64,000 nt of DNA from Clostridiales bacterium. GTDB lineage: Bacteria > Bacillota > Clostridia > Saccharofermentanales > Saccharofermentanaceae. Below the pieces are notes generated by a model, which saw only the letters and a program-made list of their open reading frames with translations, made no database searches and was not told where the DNA came from. This document shows, piece after piece, positions 35,217 through 44,388 of this stretch. The stretch is taken from positions 62,001 to 126,000 of the forward strand of contig JAFRQR010000017.1 of the NCBI GenBank assembly GCA_017428545.1, given 5' to 3'. Position numbers and translations under genes: made by a program. Each line of letters opens with the position of its first letter. Positions within the stretch are counted from its first letter, which is position 1.

Positions 35217-35813
35217 ATGGCAAAGGATATTTCTATCGTACTCGCCGGTGTCGGCGGACAGGGAACCTTGATCGCCGGTAAGCTCCTCGGCATCCTGGCT
35301 ATGAAGCTCGGTCTGGATATCAAGGTATCCGAAGTACACGGCATGAGCCAGCGCGGCGGTTCCGTTATCACATATGTAAGAATGGGGGAGAAGGTCTATT
35401 CTCCGATCATCGAAGAAGGTATGGCAGATTATGTGCTCGCTTTTGAAGAAGTCGAGTCCGTGCGCTGGGCAAACCTTCTGAAAAAAGACGGAGTGCTTCT
35501 TGTCAATTCCCAGAAGATCAAGAGCCTTCCGGTCCTTCTCGGTAATGCCGAGTATCCGGAAAACATCAAGGATTCTCTTGATGCTTCTGCATCCGGAAAT
35601 GCGAAAATCGTCGAATTTGATGCTCTTTCCGCGGCTCTTTCCTGCGGCAGCAGTAAGGCCGTCAACATGGTCATGGTCGGCGCACTTTCTGCCGGTATGG
35701 ATTTCCCGAAGGAACTTTGGGAAGAGGCGATCAACGAGGCTTTTGCTTCGAAGGCCAAGCTGATCCCGATGAACCTGAAAGCTTTTGAGATGGGACGCGA
35801 TTTTTTCTCGTAA
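35217..35813 (+). CDS. iorB: Indolepyruvate:ferredoxin oxidoreductase beta subunit
   Basis: A 198-residue POR_gamma-type subunit. IVLAGVGGQGTLIAGKLLG and VHGMSQRGGSVITYVR are the family signatures. ATG 35217 lies behind AAGGAGGAAG. It forms the heterodimer with IorA. It is distinct from the VOR-type gamma subunit at 12079, so the window encodes two separate systems of this superfamily. Confidence 0.94.
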   Translation: MAKDISIVLAGVGGQGTLIAGKLLGILAMKLGLDIKVSEVHGMSQRGGSVITYVRMGEKVYSPIIEEGMADYVLAFEEVESVRWANLLKKDGVLLVNSQKIKSLPVLLGNAEYPENIKDSLDASASGNAKIVEFDALSAALSCGSSKAVNMVMVGALSAGMDFPKELWEEAINEAFASKAKLIPMNLKAFEMGRDFFS

Positions 35814-35829
35814 TCAAAGATAATTAGGT

Positions 35830-35835
35830 TATAAT
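35830..35835 (+). promoter_or_regulatory. -10 element before the ACT gene
   Basis: TATAAT, 31 nt before the ACT-domain start. No good -35, so the gene may also be read from iorAB. Confidence 0.35.
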
Positions 35836-35866
35836 AGAATTAACTCATATATTGGAGGATCCGCTT

Positions 35867-36298
35867 ATGCTGGTAAAACAGATCAATGTTTTTCTTGAGA
35901 ATTCCTTCGGCCGTCTTGCAGAGGTGACGAAGGTGCTGGGCAAGGCTAATATCGATATCCGCGCGCTTTTTGTTGCTGATTCAACTGATTACGGAATCCT
36001 CCGTATGATCCTGGATAAGCCGGAAGAAGCTGTTATGGTCTTAACTGAATCCGGTTTTACGGTAAGCATGACTCCGGTTCTGGCAATCGCGATCCCGGAT
36101 AAAGCAGGAACGCTTGACGCGGCACTGACTCAGTTTTCCGAGACGGGTGAGTCGATGGAATACATTTATGGTTTCGTCGGAAGAAAATCGGATGAGGCAG
36201 TCATGGTGATCCGTGTACAGAACTTTGATCCCGTCATCAAGAAGTTTGAGGAAGCCGGGATCAGGATCTTAAGCCCTGAGGAGGTTTACGGTATCTGA
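35867..36298 (+). CDS. Tandem ACT domain protein
   Basis: A 143-residue protein of two ACT domains: QINVFLENSFGRLAEVTKVLG (first, about 4-70) and AIAIPDKAGTLDAALTQF (second, about 72-140). Small stand-alone ACT proteins often follow iorAB or phenylacetate-CoA ligase and are thought to sense aromatic amino acids. No paaK gene is present here. ATG 35867 follows TTGGAGG. Its stop overlaps the next start (TGATG). Confidence 0.88.
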   Translation: MLVKQINVFLENSFGRLAEVTKVLGKANIDIRALFVADSTDYGILRMILDKPEEAVMVLTESGFTVSMTPVLAIAIPDKAGTLDAALTQFSETGESMEYIYGFVGRKSDEAVMVIRVQNFDPVIKKFEEAGIRILSPEEVYGI

Positions 36299-37578
36299 TG
36301 AATCAAGATCCATTCAAAGAAATGTTTGGAATCAGTGATACGGTGGTCAACATGGCAGATGAAGCGATGACCACCGTTTCGTCTGTTTTCTCCAAGATCG
36401 ACGAAGTGCGGCAATATAACCAGCTCCGTGTGCTGAATGCTTTTAGAAATGCCCGTTTTGCCGAAGCACATCTCGGTGCGACGACAGGCTACGGATATGA
36501 CGATATAGGCAGAGAGAAGATCGAGCAGATGTATGCCGAGATCTTCGGTGCCGAAGCCGCTTATGTGCGTATCCAGGTCACCTGCGGCACGCAGATCCTG
36601 GTTGCTTGCCTTTTCGGTATCTTAAAGCCCGGTGAAGAGATGCTTGCCGTAACCGGCCGTCCGTATGACACGCTGGCTTCAGCGCTGGGTGTTGAAAAAA
36701 AGGAAGAGGGCTTTACCGGATCTCTTCTGGATTACGGCATGAAGTATAACGAAGTGCAGCTGAAAGAGGACGGTTCGCCGGATCTGGACGCTATTGCCTC
36801 AGCAATCAAGCCGGAAACTAAGGTCGTGTTCCTTCAGAAATCGAAAGGCTATACTTCCAGAAGATGCCTTCGCGCCGAAGACATCAAGGCCGTGGTCGAT
36901 CTTGTCAAGAGCATCCGTGAAGATATCATCGTATTTGTAGATAACTGCTACGGCGAATTTGTCGAAAAGCAGGAGCCCTGTGCGCTGGGAGCAGACCTTT
37001 GCGCCGGTTCTCTTATTAAGAACGCAGGTGGCGGGATCTGTCCGTCCGGTGCATATGTTGCCGGCCGAAAAGAACTTGTCGAGCGAGTGGCCGAAAGAGT
37101 AACGGCTCCCGGACTGGGAAGCCATGTCGGCCCAAGCCTCGGATTTAACCGTCAGATCGCCCAGGGACTTTTCATGGCGCCTCACGTGGTTTCTGAAGCC
37201 ATGAAGGGCGCGGTATTTGCCGCCAAACTTCTGGAGATGGCAGGATGCCGCTGTGAGCCTGCTTCCGATGATCTCAGAGGAGATATTGTGCAAAGCGTGG
37301 CTTTCCCGGATGAAAAACAAATGGTAAACTTTTGTAGAAAAGTACAAAGCTGTTCGCCTGTTGATTCTTTTGTTTCGCCGGAACCGTGGGATATGCCCGG
37401 TTACGACGCGCAGGTCGTCATGGCGGCCGGTGCTTTTGTACAGGGAGCATCGATCGAGCTTTCGGCAGATGGCCCGATCAAACCGCCGTATCTTGTATAT
37501 ATGCAGGGCGGTCTGGTATTTGAACAGGTGAAACTGGCTGTTATGATGGCCGTTTCCGAAATGATGGAGAAGAACTGA
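36298..37578 (+). CDS. Methionine gamma-lyase family (aluminium resistance-like) PLP protein
   Basis: A 426-residue fold-type I PLP enzyme of the YnbB/aluminium-resistance family. HLGATTGYGYDDIGREKIEQ, VRIQVTCGTQILVACLFG and VFVDNCYGEF (cofactor aspartate) are typical, and SLIKNAGGG contains the Schiff-base Lys. The true reaction is not known for most of this family. One-base overlap with the ACT gene suggests coupling, which supports a role in amino-acid breakdown. Confidence 0.88.
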   Translation: MNQDPFKEMFGISDTVVNMADEAMTTVSSVFSKIDEVRQYNQLRVLNAFRNARFAEAHLGATTGYGYDDIGREKIEQMYAEIFGAEAAYVRIQVTCGTQILVACLFGILKPGEEMLAVTGRPYDTLASALGVEKKEEGFTGSLLDYGMKYNEVQLKEDGSPDLDAIASAIKPETKVVFLQKSKGYTSRRCLRAEDIKAVVDLVKSIREDIIVFVDNCYGEFVEKQEPCALGADLCAGSLIKNAGGGICPSGAYVAGRKELVERVAERVTAPGLGSHVGPSLGFNRQIAQGLFMAPHVVSEAMKGAVFAAKLLEMAGCRCEPASDDLRGDIVQSVAFPDEKQMVNFCRKVQSCSPVDSFVSPEPWDMPGYDAQVVMAAGAFVQGASIELSADGPIKPPYLVYMQGGLVFEQVKLAVMMAVSEMMEKN

Positions 37579-37581
37579 CAG

Positions 37582-39447
37582 ATGGCAAAAGGAAGAAGAC
37601 CCGACAACGGCAAACGCCCTCAGGGAAAAAGACCTTCCGGCAGACCGCAAAATCCCAATGCGCGTCCGCAGCAGGGCCGTCCTTCTGCGTCTCCTTCTTC
37701 CGCCAATATAAAGAAGAGACCTGCACCTTCTAAGCAGGCTCCATCTTCGGATAACATAAGACAAAAAGCAAAAAGACCTGCTCCTTCAGGTCCGAGATCC
37801 GAGATCAATAAGCCGTCGGATCTTCGCTCCCGTAAAACCTATGATGTTGAAAACGGAACCAGAGTGAATGTCCGCCCGTCTTCCGGCGTCAACTCGCAGG
37901 ATCCGAGAATCGCCGGGCGCCCACTGTTTGGTGATGAACAGATCGTTCCCACAGGTCCGGTCGTAGAAAAAGAAAAGATGAAGGCGCCTCCGAAGAAACT
38001 CTCCTGGTGGCAGATCTTTCTGGTCCGTAAAAAGAATAAGGCCGAACAAAAAAGCAAGCAGAAAGAGGAAGAGGCGGCTTTAAGAAGAGAAGCCGAGAAG
38101 GCCGAAGAAAAAGTCCCGGATGTTTTCGATGAGATGCGTCCGGATGTCGGTGAGGAAAGAAGAAAGCATATGGCCAAGACGCGCAAGAGAGAAACTCTCC
38201 GCGTTGCCTTTAATGCATTCCTGAGCCTTCTGATCCTGACGGGGCTTATGATCATTGCCGTACTTTATGTCGTCGATTATGTCGCGGCAAAACCTGCGTA
38301 TGCTTTTGCCGCGGAAGGTTCGATCGAGCATACGATCGGTGCGACCGCGCTTGTTGCCAGAAATGAGACCGTCATGACCTCGACCCATACCGGTGAACTC
38401 ATGACACAGGCCACGGAAGGAAGCCGTGTAGCCAAGGGGCAGCTTCTTGCCATGGTCATTCCGGAAGGTATGGAGTCCACTTTGGAAGATCTTCAGAACG
38501 TGGAACAGCAGATCGTCGATATCGAGCGTCAGCTGATGATGCAGGGAAAAGGTGTGGCTGCGAAGGCTGTTTTCAGTGAAGCCAATGAGGAAATAAGTCC
38601 GATCATTACCATGATCCGTCAGGATGCGATATTGAATAAACTGAATAACATGACCAGTTATTCTTCTTCGATCCGTGTACTTATGGAAAAGAGAGATTCG
38701 AATCTGAAGGATATCGACTTTGAAGATGAACAATTGACATCTCTTCGCGGCAGCGAGAGCGCACTGAAGAGCCAGCTGGAAAGCAGGGCCAATTCCATCT
38801 TTGCCGATGCTCCGGGAATCGTTTCTTTTAAACTGGACGGCCTCGAGAATGAAGTCAATTATGATCTTCTGATGTCGATGGTAGATTCCAGATGCGATGA
38901 ACTGATCAATCAGAGCAACAGCATCATTACCGGCGACCTGGATGTGAAACAGAACGAACCTGTCCTTCGTATCGTTCAGAACGATGTGCAGTATTTTGGA
39001 TGCATCTTGAAAGGTGCATCGATGGAAGAGTTCCAGTTGGGATCTTCCCACGTCATCCGTATTCCGGCAGAAGGCATTTCCATTTCCGACTGCAAGGTCA
39101 TCCGCTGCACTATCACAAGCGACGGCCTTCTCGTCGTTTTCGAAACCACAAATTCAGTAGAGCGCCTTTTGGATAGAAGAACGGTAAACATCCAGATCGT
39201 GCAGACAAAGACCACGGGGATCCGTGTTCCGGTTTCTTCTCTTGCGAATGCCGATTATGACAGAATGATCGCTACGATCTTTGTCAACGAGAGCGGATAC
39301 GCCAGAGGTTATACGGTCCAGATCAAAGACTATGACAGAGAGTACGCGATCATAGCTCCGCTCGAAAAAGAGAATATCCCGAGCATCAGTACGATCGTCA
39401 TCACCAACCCGCAGACTGTAAAAGAAGGGGATAAGGTGGAGAAGTAA
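37582..39447 (+). CDS. HlyD-like membrane protein of the division neighbourhood
   Basis: A 621-residue protein. The first about 200 residues are a basic Pro/Arg/Lys/Ser-rich cytoplasmic domain with a Lys/Glu-rich coil. One transmembrane helix (about 208-232) is followed by a HlyD-type module: a biotinyl-lipoyl-like segment (STHTGELMTQATEGSRVAKG), a helical hairpin (about 295-420) and C-terminal beta domains. No ABC transporter is nearby. The same arrangement before yggS and sepF is common in Clostridia and suggests a cell-envelope or division role rather than export. It starts 3 nt after the preceding stop. Confidence 0.75.
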   Translation: MAKGRRPDNGKRPQGKRPSGRPQNPNARPQQGRPSASPSSANIKKRPAPSKQAPSSDNIRQKAKRPAPSGPRSEINKPSDLRSRKTYDVENGTRVNVRPSSGVNSQDPRIAGRPLFGDEQIVPTGPVVEKEKMKAPPKKLSWWQIFLVRKKNKAEQKSKQKEEEAALRREAEKAEEKVPDVFDEMRPDVGEERRKHMAKTRKRETLRVAFNAFLSLLILTGLMIIAVLYVVDYVAAKPAYAFAAEGSIEHTIGATALVARNETVMTSTHTGELMTQATEGSRVAKGQLLAMVIPEGMESTLEDLQNVEQQIVDIERQLMMQGKGVAAKAVFSEANEEISPIITMIRQDAILNKLNNMTSYSSSIRVLMEKRDSNLKDIDFEDEQLTSLRGSESALKSQLESRANSIFADAPGIVSFKLDGLENEVNYDLLMSMVDSRCDELINQSNSIITGDLDVKQNEPVLRIVQNDVQYFGCILKGASMEEFQLGSSHVIRIPAEGISISDCKVIRCTITSDGLLVVFETTNSVERLLDRRTVNIQIVQTKTTGIRVPVSSLANADYDRMIATIFVNESGYARGYTVQIKDYDREYAIIAPLEKENIPSISTIVITNPQTVKEGDKVEK

Positions 39448-39448
39448 C

Positions 39449-40177
39449 ATGAATATGTACAGCAAAGAGCAGATGCTCGAAAATATCAACAAAGTCCGTG
39501 ATCAAATCGCCGATGCGGCAAAAGAAGCAAAGAGAGATCCGTCTGAGATCACCTTGATCGGTGTTTCGAAGTTCTTTCCTGCCGAGTACGCAGCTCAGGC
39601 ATTTTCACTTGGTCTTACCGATCTTGGCGAAAACAGAGCCGAGGAGATGCATGCAAAAAAGGAAACGCTTGATGCGCAGGGCCTTACTCCGAACTGGCAT
39701 CTGATCGGAACTTTGCAGAGCCGTAAAGTAAGAACGATCGTCGGCGATCCGTATCTTATCCATTCGGTCGATACACTTTCTCTGGCACAGGAGATCTCGA
39801 AGCGATATACGGCAAAAGAACTTACCGCGCGTATTCTTTTGGAAGTAAATGTTTCCGGAGAAGAAAGTAAGCATGGTTTTACTTCCGAGGAAGTAAAACA
39901 GCAGTTTGAGTCGATCCTTTCTCTACCTTCGCTCGAGGTGTGCGGACTTATGACCATGGCGCCGATCCAGCAGAAAGAAGGGCAGGCACGAGAAGTCTTT
40001 GAAAAGACCAGAGTGCTTTTCGAGCAGTTGAAGGATCTCGGTGCGGATCAAGAAAACTGGAAGTATCTTTCGATGGGTATGAGCCAGGATTATCGTGACG
40101 CGATCATCTGCGGTGCAACACATGTTCGTATCGGAACGGCGATCTTCGGAAAGAGGGATTATCCGGATCCTGTGTGA
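39449..40177 (+). CDS. YggS/PROSC family PLP-binding protein
   Basis: A 242-residue single-domain PLP protein that keeps pyridoxal phosphate homeostasis. EITLIGVSKFFP contains the PLP Lys, then LGENRAEEMHAKKE, WHLIGTLQSRK and MGMSQDYRDAI near the C-terminus, all family motifs. In Bacillus the orthologue ylmE lies beside sepF (ylmF), as here. It begins two bases after the HlyD-like gene. Confidence 0.95.
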   Translation: MNMYSKEQMLENINKVRDQIADAAKEAKRDPSEITLIGVSKFFPAEYAAQAFSLGLTDLGENRAEEMHAKKETLDAQGLTPNWHLIGTLQSRKVRTIVGDPYLIHSVDTLSLAQEISKRYTAKELTARILLEVNVSGEESKHGFTSEEVKQQFESILSLPSLEVCGLMTMAPIQQKEGQAREVFEKTRVLFEQLKDLGADQENWKYLSMGMSQDYRDAIICGATHVRIGTAIFGKRDYPDPV

Positions 40178-40277
40178 TCTTTTGCACAAATAATTACATA
40201 AAATCATCTTTATATTTCAATAAAATTACATGGTAAAGTATCAAAGTTACATGTTATTTACCTTTGCCCGTATTCTA

Positions 40278-40343
40278 TTGCGTGTCAAAAATGGTAGACA
40301 TATACTTACCTCATAGTGAAATTCGCTAGTGCTTAAAAGCACT
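40278..40343 (+). promoter_or_regulatory. Promoter and leader hairpin of sepF
   Basis: TTGCGT (40278-40283), 17 nt, TATACT (40301-40306), then hairpin AGTGCT/AGCACT with TAAA loop (40328-40343), 13 nt before the ribosome site TTGGAGG. It indicates that sepF has its own promoter despite being next to yggS. Confidence 0.6.
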
Positions 40344-40368
40344 GTAGCAGTAAATTTTGGAGGTAGTT

Positions 40369-40884
40369 ATGGCAGGTTTTTGGAATAGTCTCGTAAACAA
40401 AATTGCAGGCGTTGACAACAGTGAGTATTACGAAGGTGATGACGGGATCTATGAAGATGAGTACGAGGAAGAAAACCTCTCTGATCTTCATGTAGAAGAA
40501 AGCGACTACTCTTATCAGGAGCCGCTCCCGATGCCGGAAATGAACAACCGCATCGTTCCGATCAAGAGCGTATCCGCTGCTGATACACAGGTTGTTATCC
40601 TTCAGCCGGACAGCATCCGTTCCTCTCAGCAGGTTTGTGATCACATCCGTGCAGGTCACACAGTTATCTGCAACATCGAGAATGTTGATCGTTCCGTTGC
40701 ACAGCGTGTAATCGACTATATCTCCGGTGCAGCTTATTCTATCGACGGTAACGTTAAGCCGATCGACCAGAACAGAAAGACTTTCGTAGTTGCTCCGAGA
40801 ACAGTTGCTCTTATGGACCGTGAGTCCCTTGCAAAGCAGGAAGCTGAGCAGGCTCAGGTTAACCAGTATCGTCAGGTACTCTGA
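40369..40884 (+). CDS. sepF: Cell division protein SepF
   Basis: A 171-residue protein that tethers FtsZ filaments to the membrane. The N-terminus AGFWNSLVNKIAG is the amphipathic membrane helix; an acidic linker (EDEYEEENL) follows, and the C-terminal SepF core (about 75-160) has IVPIKSV, VVILQPDSIRSSQQVCDHIRAG and AAYSIDGNVKPI. ATG 40369 is chosen with TTGGAGG upstream; a TTG at 40357 is less likely. Confidence 0.93.
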   Translation: MAGFWNSLVNKIAGVDNSEYYEGDDGIYEDEYEEENLSDLHVEESDYSYQEPLPMPEMNNRIVPIKSVSAADTQVVILQPDSIRSSQQVCDHIRAGHTVICNIENVDRSVAQRVIDYISGAAYSIDGNVKPIDQNRKTFVVAPRTVALMDRESLAKQEAEQAQVNQYRQVL

Positions 40885-40906
40885 TTTATTCAAATTTCAA
40901 ATAGAA

Positions 40907-40941
40907 AAGGACTGTTACAGATCATGTGACGGTCCTTTCTA
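40907..40941 (+). terminator. First hairpin after sepF
   Basis: 13-bp stem (40907-40919 / 40925-40937) including two G-U pairs, followed by TTTCT. Confidence 0.7.
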
Positions 40942-40964
40942 TATACCCCGTGCCACAAGAAATA

Positions 40965-40992
40965 AAAAGGACGATCTTCGGATCGTCCTTTT
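40965..40992. terminator. Bidirectional terminator between sepF and glnS
   Basis: Perfect 12-bp stem AAAAGGACGATC / GATCGTCCTTTT with TTCG tetraloop. The A and T flanks make it work in both directions, serving the convergent genes. Confidence 0.92.
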
Positions 40993-41018
40993 GTGTTATA
41001 TCAGATCAATTAAACGAT

Positions 41019-42686
41019 TCAGCCCTGCTGCGGCTTGTAGCTGTCCTTCAGCGATACGCTTCGGTTAAATACGAGCTTTCCGGGCTTACTGTCCTTGGTA
41101 TCCATGCAGAAGTAACCAAGTCTTAAGAACTGGAATCTGTCTGCCGGCTTGGCATCAGCAAGGGAAGCTTCTACTTTTGCACCTTCAACGACTTTGAGTG
41201 AATCCGGGTTGATGTAATCGAGATAATTACAGTCAGCAAGATCCGGTGCCTCTATAGTGAAGAGGCGGTCATAAAGACGTACGGTCGCATCAAGAGCGGT
41301 CTTGGTATCAACCCAGTGGATCGTGGCCTTGATACGGCGTCCGTCGGCCGGATTTCCGCCGCGGCTCGATTCTTCGTATTCAGCATGTACGGCGGTCACT
41401 TTGCCGTTTTCATCCTTGTCACAGCCGGTACACTTAATGACATATGCGGACTTAAGTCTGACTTCGTTACCGGGGAAGAGACGGAAGTATTTCTTTTCCG
41501 GAACTTCCATAAAGTCATCCGCTTCGATCCACAGTTCCTTGGAGAAGGAAACTTCACGTGTGCCGTCTTCCGGACGCTCCGGATTGTTCTCGACAGTGAA
41601 GGTTTCCGCCTGTCCTTCCGGATAGTTGTCGATGATGAGTTTAACAGGGTTAACAACGCCCATGACACGCTTTGCAGTTGCGTTCAGATCTTCTCTGAGA
41701 CAATACTCCAGGAAGGCAAAGTCAACGACTGCATTTACCTTGGAAATACCGTTTCTGGAGTGGAAGTTATGGATCGATGCCGGCGTATAGCCACGGCGGC
41801 GAAGACCACAGAGTGTAGGCATACGCGGATCGTCCCAGCCATCGACAAGACCTGTCTCGACCATATTGCGGAGCTTTCTCTTGGAAAGGACCGTATGGGT
41901 GATACCGAGTCTTGCAAACTCGATCTGACGCGGCTTAGACGGAACGGATACGTTCTCGATGACCCAGTCATAAAGCGGTCTGTGCGCCTCGAATTCAAGG
42001 GAGCAGAGGGAGTGTGTGATTCCTTCCAGAGCATCCTCGATCGGGTGTGCAAAGTCATACATCGGGTAGATGCACCACTTGTCACCGGTATTGTGGTGAC
42101 GCATGTGGTTGATACGATAGATCGCAGGATCTCGCATATTGAAGTTACCGGAAGCCAGATCGATCTTCGCGCGAAGTGTCATGGCACCGTCCTCAAACTC
42201 GCCGTTCTTCATTCTCTCAAAAAGATCCAGGCTCTCTTCGATCGGACGGTCACGATACGGGCTCGTTGCCGGGTGCGTGAGGTCGCCTCTGTGTTCCTTC
42301 ATTTCTTCAGGTGTCAGCTGGCAGACATAAGCCAGACCTTTCTTAATGAGTTCGACAGCGTATTCGTACATCTTGTCGAAGTAGGAAGAAGCATAGTAGA
42401 AGCGGTCGTCCCAGTCATGGCCGAGCCACTTGATGTCTTCCTTGATGGCCTCGACGTACTCTTCGTCTTCTTTGGTCGGGTTCGTATCGTCCATACGGAG
42501 ATTGCAAAGACCGCCGTACTGTTCTGCCATACCGAAGTCGATCTCCAGTGCTTTTGCATGACCGATATGAAGATAACCGTTCGGCTCCGGTGGGAAACGC
42601 GTGTGAACGGTCTTACCTTCGTAACGTCCGCCCGGTCCGATATCTTCTTCGATTGCCTCATGAATAAAACTCTTATATTCGCTCAT
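41019..42686 (-). CDS. glnS: Glutaminyl-tRNA synthetase
   Basis: A 555-residue class I synthetase charging tRNA-Gln. HIGH-type motif GYLHIGHAKA, the DDTNPTKE loop, SLEFEAHRPLYDW and the KMSKS-type VLSKRKL are seen, followed by the anticodon-binding beta barrels. Many Firmicutes lack GlnRS and use GltX plus GatCAB instead, so a direct GlnRS is notable and probably reflects an ancestral transfer. It is read after gltX, 77 nt downstream. Confidence 0.96.
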   Translation of the reverse strand: MSEYKSFIHEAIEEDIGPGGRYEGKTVHTRFPPEPNGYLHIGHAKALEIDFGMAEQYGGLCNLRMDDTNPTKEDEEYVEAIKEDIKWLGHDWDDRFYYASSYFDKMYEYAVELIKKGLAYVCQLTPEEMKEHRGDLTHPATSPYRDRPIEESLDLFERMKNGEFEDGAMTLRAKIDLASGNFNMRDPAIYRINHMRHHNTGDKWCIYPMYDFAHPIEDALEGITHSLCSLEFEAHRPLYDWVIENVSVPSKPRQIEFARLGITHTVLSKRKLRNMVETGLVDGWDDPRMPTLCGLRRRGYTPASIHNFHSRNGISKVNAVVDFAFLEYCLREDLNATAKRVMGVVNPVKLIIDNYPEGQAETFTVENNPERPEDGTREVSFSKELWIEADDFMEVPEKKYFRLFPGNEVRLKSAYVIKCTGCDKDENGKVTAVHAEYEESSRGGNPADGRRIKATIHWVDTKTALDATVRLYDRLFTIEAPDLADCNYLDYINPDSLKVVEGAKVEASLADAKPADRFQFLRLGYFCMDTKDSKPGKLVFNRSVSLKDSYKPQQG

Positions 42687-42737
42687 TTTCTTACTCTCGC
42701 TTTCTTATCACACGTCATTGTGCATAGTTTTTCTGTT

Positions 42738-42759
42738 CGAAAAGCACCTGCGCTTTTCG
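42738..42759 (-). other. Hairpin between gltX and glnS
   Basis: CGAAAAGC (42738-42745) / GCTTTTCG (42752-42759) with 6-nt loop in the 77-nt spacer. The minus-strand downstream sequence, AACAGAAAAA, has no T run, so it is more likely a processing or attenuation site than a terminator. Confidence 0.45.
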
Positions 42760-42763
42760 GGTT

Positions 42764-44236
42764 TTATGAAAGTGCAGCGGAGAGTCGCTGTCGTCCGGAT
42801 TCGATGCGCTTCAGGGCTTCTTCTTTTCCGAGAAGGAGCATGACTTCGACGGCTCCGCCCGGAGTAACTGCCGTACCGGAAGCCGCAATACGTACCGGCC
42901 ACATAACGAGTGCGTTCTTAACGCCCATGCCTTCGGCAAGACCGGTCAGACACTCGGAAAGAGAATCTTTGGTCCATTCGATCTCGTGAAGCATCGGAAG
43001 AACGATGTTGAGCATCTCGAGAGAACCTTCCTTGGTGGTCTTGCTCTTTTTGTGCACATACAGCTCCAGATCGTAATCGGCAAGCTCAAGAAGGAATGAG
43101 AGCTTTTCGCTGATCTGCGGAAGTCTGGTGATACGCGGCTGCATGATCTCGGTAAACAGAGGATAAAGGTCCGGAGTGATCATCGGGAACTTTTGAAGCT
43201 CGGGTTTTGCAAACTCGATAAACTCTTCCTCCGTCATCTTTTTGATATACTCGCCGTTAAACCACTCGAGCTTGTCGTAGTCGAATACGGACGGAGACTT
43301 ACTGATACCGGAGATATCGAAAGCCTTGCAGAGTTCATCCAGTGTGAAGACTTCCTGGTTATCTTTCGGGCACCAGCCGAGAAGTGCGATGTAGTTGATG
43401 ATCGCTTCAGGGAGGAAGCCCTGTGCGACGAGATCCTCAAATCCCGTGGAACCATGACGCTTAGAGAGCTTACTTACCGTGCCGTCATCGTTCTTGCCCT
43501 GGATAAGGGGAAGATGGACATAAGTCGGGATCTCCCATCCGAAAGCCTCATAGCAGAGGTTATATTTCGGTGTGGAAGAGAGGTACTCGGAACCACGTAC
43601 GACGTGGGAGATCTTCATAAGATGATCATCGATGATATTTGCAAAGTTATATGTCGGATATCCATCGGCCTTAAGAAGGATCTGATCCTCGAGCTCTTTG
43701 TTCTGGACGGTGATATCGCCGTAGACGCAGTCGTGGAAAGTCGTCTCGCCGGTAAGAGGCATCTTCTGGCGGATAACATAAGGGATGCCTGCTTCGAGGT
43801 TCTTTTTGATCTCCTCTTCGGAAAGATCCCGGCAGTGGCGGTCATATCCGCCTTCCACGCCGCCTTCTTCGTGGAGAGATGCCAGACGTTCTTTACTGCA
43901 GAAACAGTAGTAGGCATGACCTTTCTTTACGAGCTCCTCGGCATAAGGCTTATAAAGATCCATACGCTCGCTTTGGACATACGGACCATATTCGCCGCCG
44001 ATGTCCGGGCCTTCGTCATGGACGAGACCTGCGGTCTTTAATGTCTTGTATATGATATCGACGGCTCCTTCCACATAGCGTTCCTGATCGGTATCCTCGA
44101 TACGCAGCACAAACGTGCCGCCCATGGATTTTGCGATAAGATACTCATAAAGCGCCGTTCTCAGGTTTCCTACATGCATGAAACCCGTGGGACTCGGTGC
44201 AAAACGTGTGCGTATAGCCGGATTTGTAATTGGCAT
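42764..44236 (-). CDS. gltX: Glutamyl-tRNA synthetase
   Basis: A 490-residue class I synthetase. RTRFAPSPTGFMHVGNLRTA holds the HIGH-type motif and VSKLSKRHGS the KMSKS motif; the C-terminal helical anticodon-binding domain follows. I use the ATG at 44236 (MPITNPAIRTR), since GAGGT lies 8 nt before it; a start 6 codons upstream at 44254 lacks a site. Whether it is discriminating is of interest because GlnRS is also present. First gene of a two-gene minus-strand operon. Confidence 0.95.
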   Translation of the reverse strand: MPITNPAIRTRFAPSPTGFMHVGNLRTALYEYLIAKSMGGTFVLRIEDTDQERYVEGAVDIIYKTLKTAGLVHDEGPDIGGEYGPYVQSERMDLYKPYAEELVKKGHAYYCFCSKERLASLHEEGGVEGGYDRHCRDLSEEEIKKNLEAGIPYVIRQKMPLTGETTFHDCVYGDITVQNKELEDQILLKADGYPTYNFANIIDDHLMKISHVVRGSEYLSSTPKYNLCYEAFGWEIPTYVHLPLIQGKNDDGTVSKLSKRHGSTGFEDLVAQGFLPEAIINYIALLGWCPKDNQEVFTLDELCKAFDISGISKSPSVFDYDKLEWFNGEYIKKMTEEEFIEFAKPELQKFPMITPDLYPLFTEIMQPRITRLPQISEKLSFLLELADYDLELYVHKKSKTTKEGSLEMLNIVLPMLHEIEWTKDSLSECLTGLAEGMGVKNALVMWPVRIAASGTAVTPGGAVEVMLLLGKEEALKRIESGRQRLSAALS

Positions 44237-44388
44237 AGTTATGACCTCTTCCATTATTTATAACAACCTATTTTATCACATAACTTTCCGTATAGGCACT
44301 TGTATTCATACTTTTTTATTCAAAGAACGCCGCAAAAGTGTTATCATATCAAGGGTAAATATCCGTATATGGAAGGAGAAGAACGTTC

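Noticed and set aside
41316-42989. Plus-strand frame of 557 codons opposite glnS
   Set aside because: Same reasoning; the minus-strand gene has full class I synthetase motifs, and the opposite frame extends through the gltX-glnS spacer into gltX.
44237-44388. T-box or other riboswitch before gltX
   Set aside because: The gap is about 150 nt with no T-box sequence (TGGNACC-like bulge) and no specifier-type stem.
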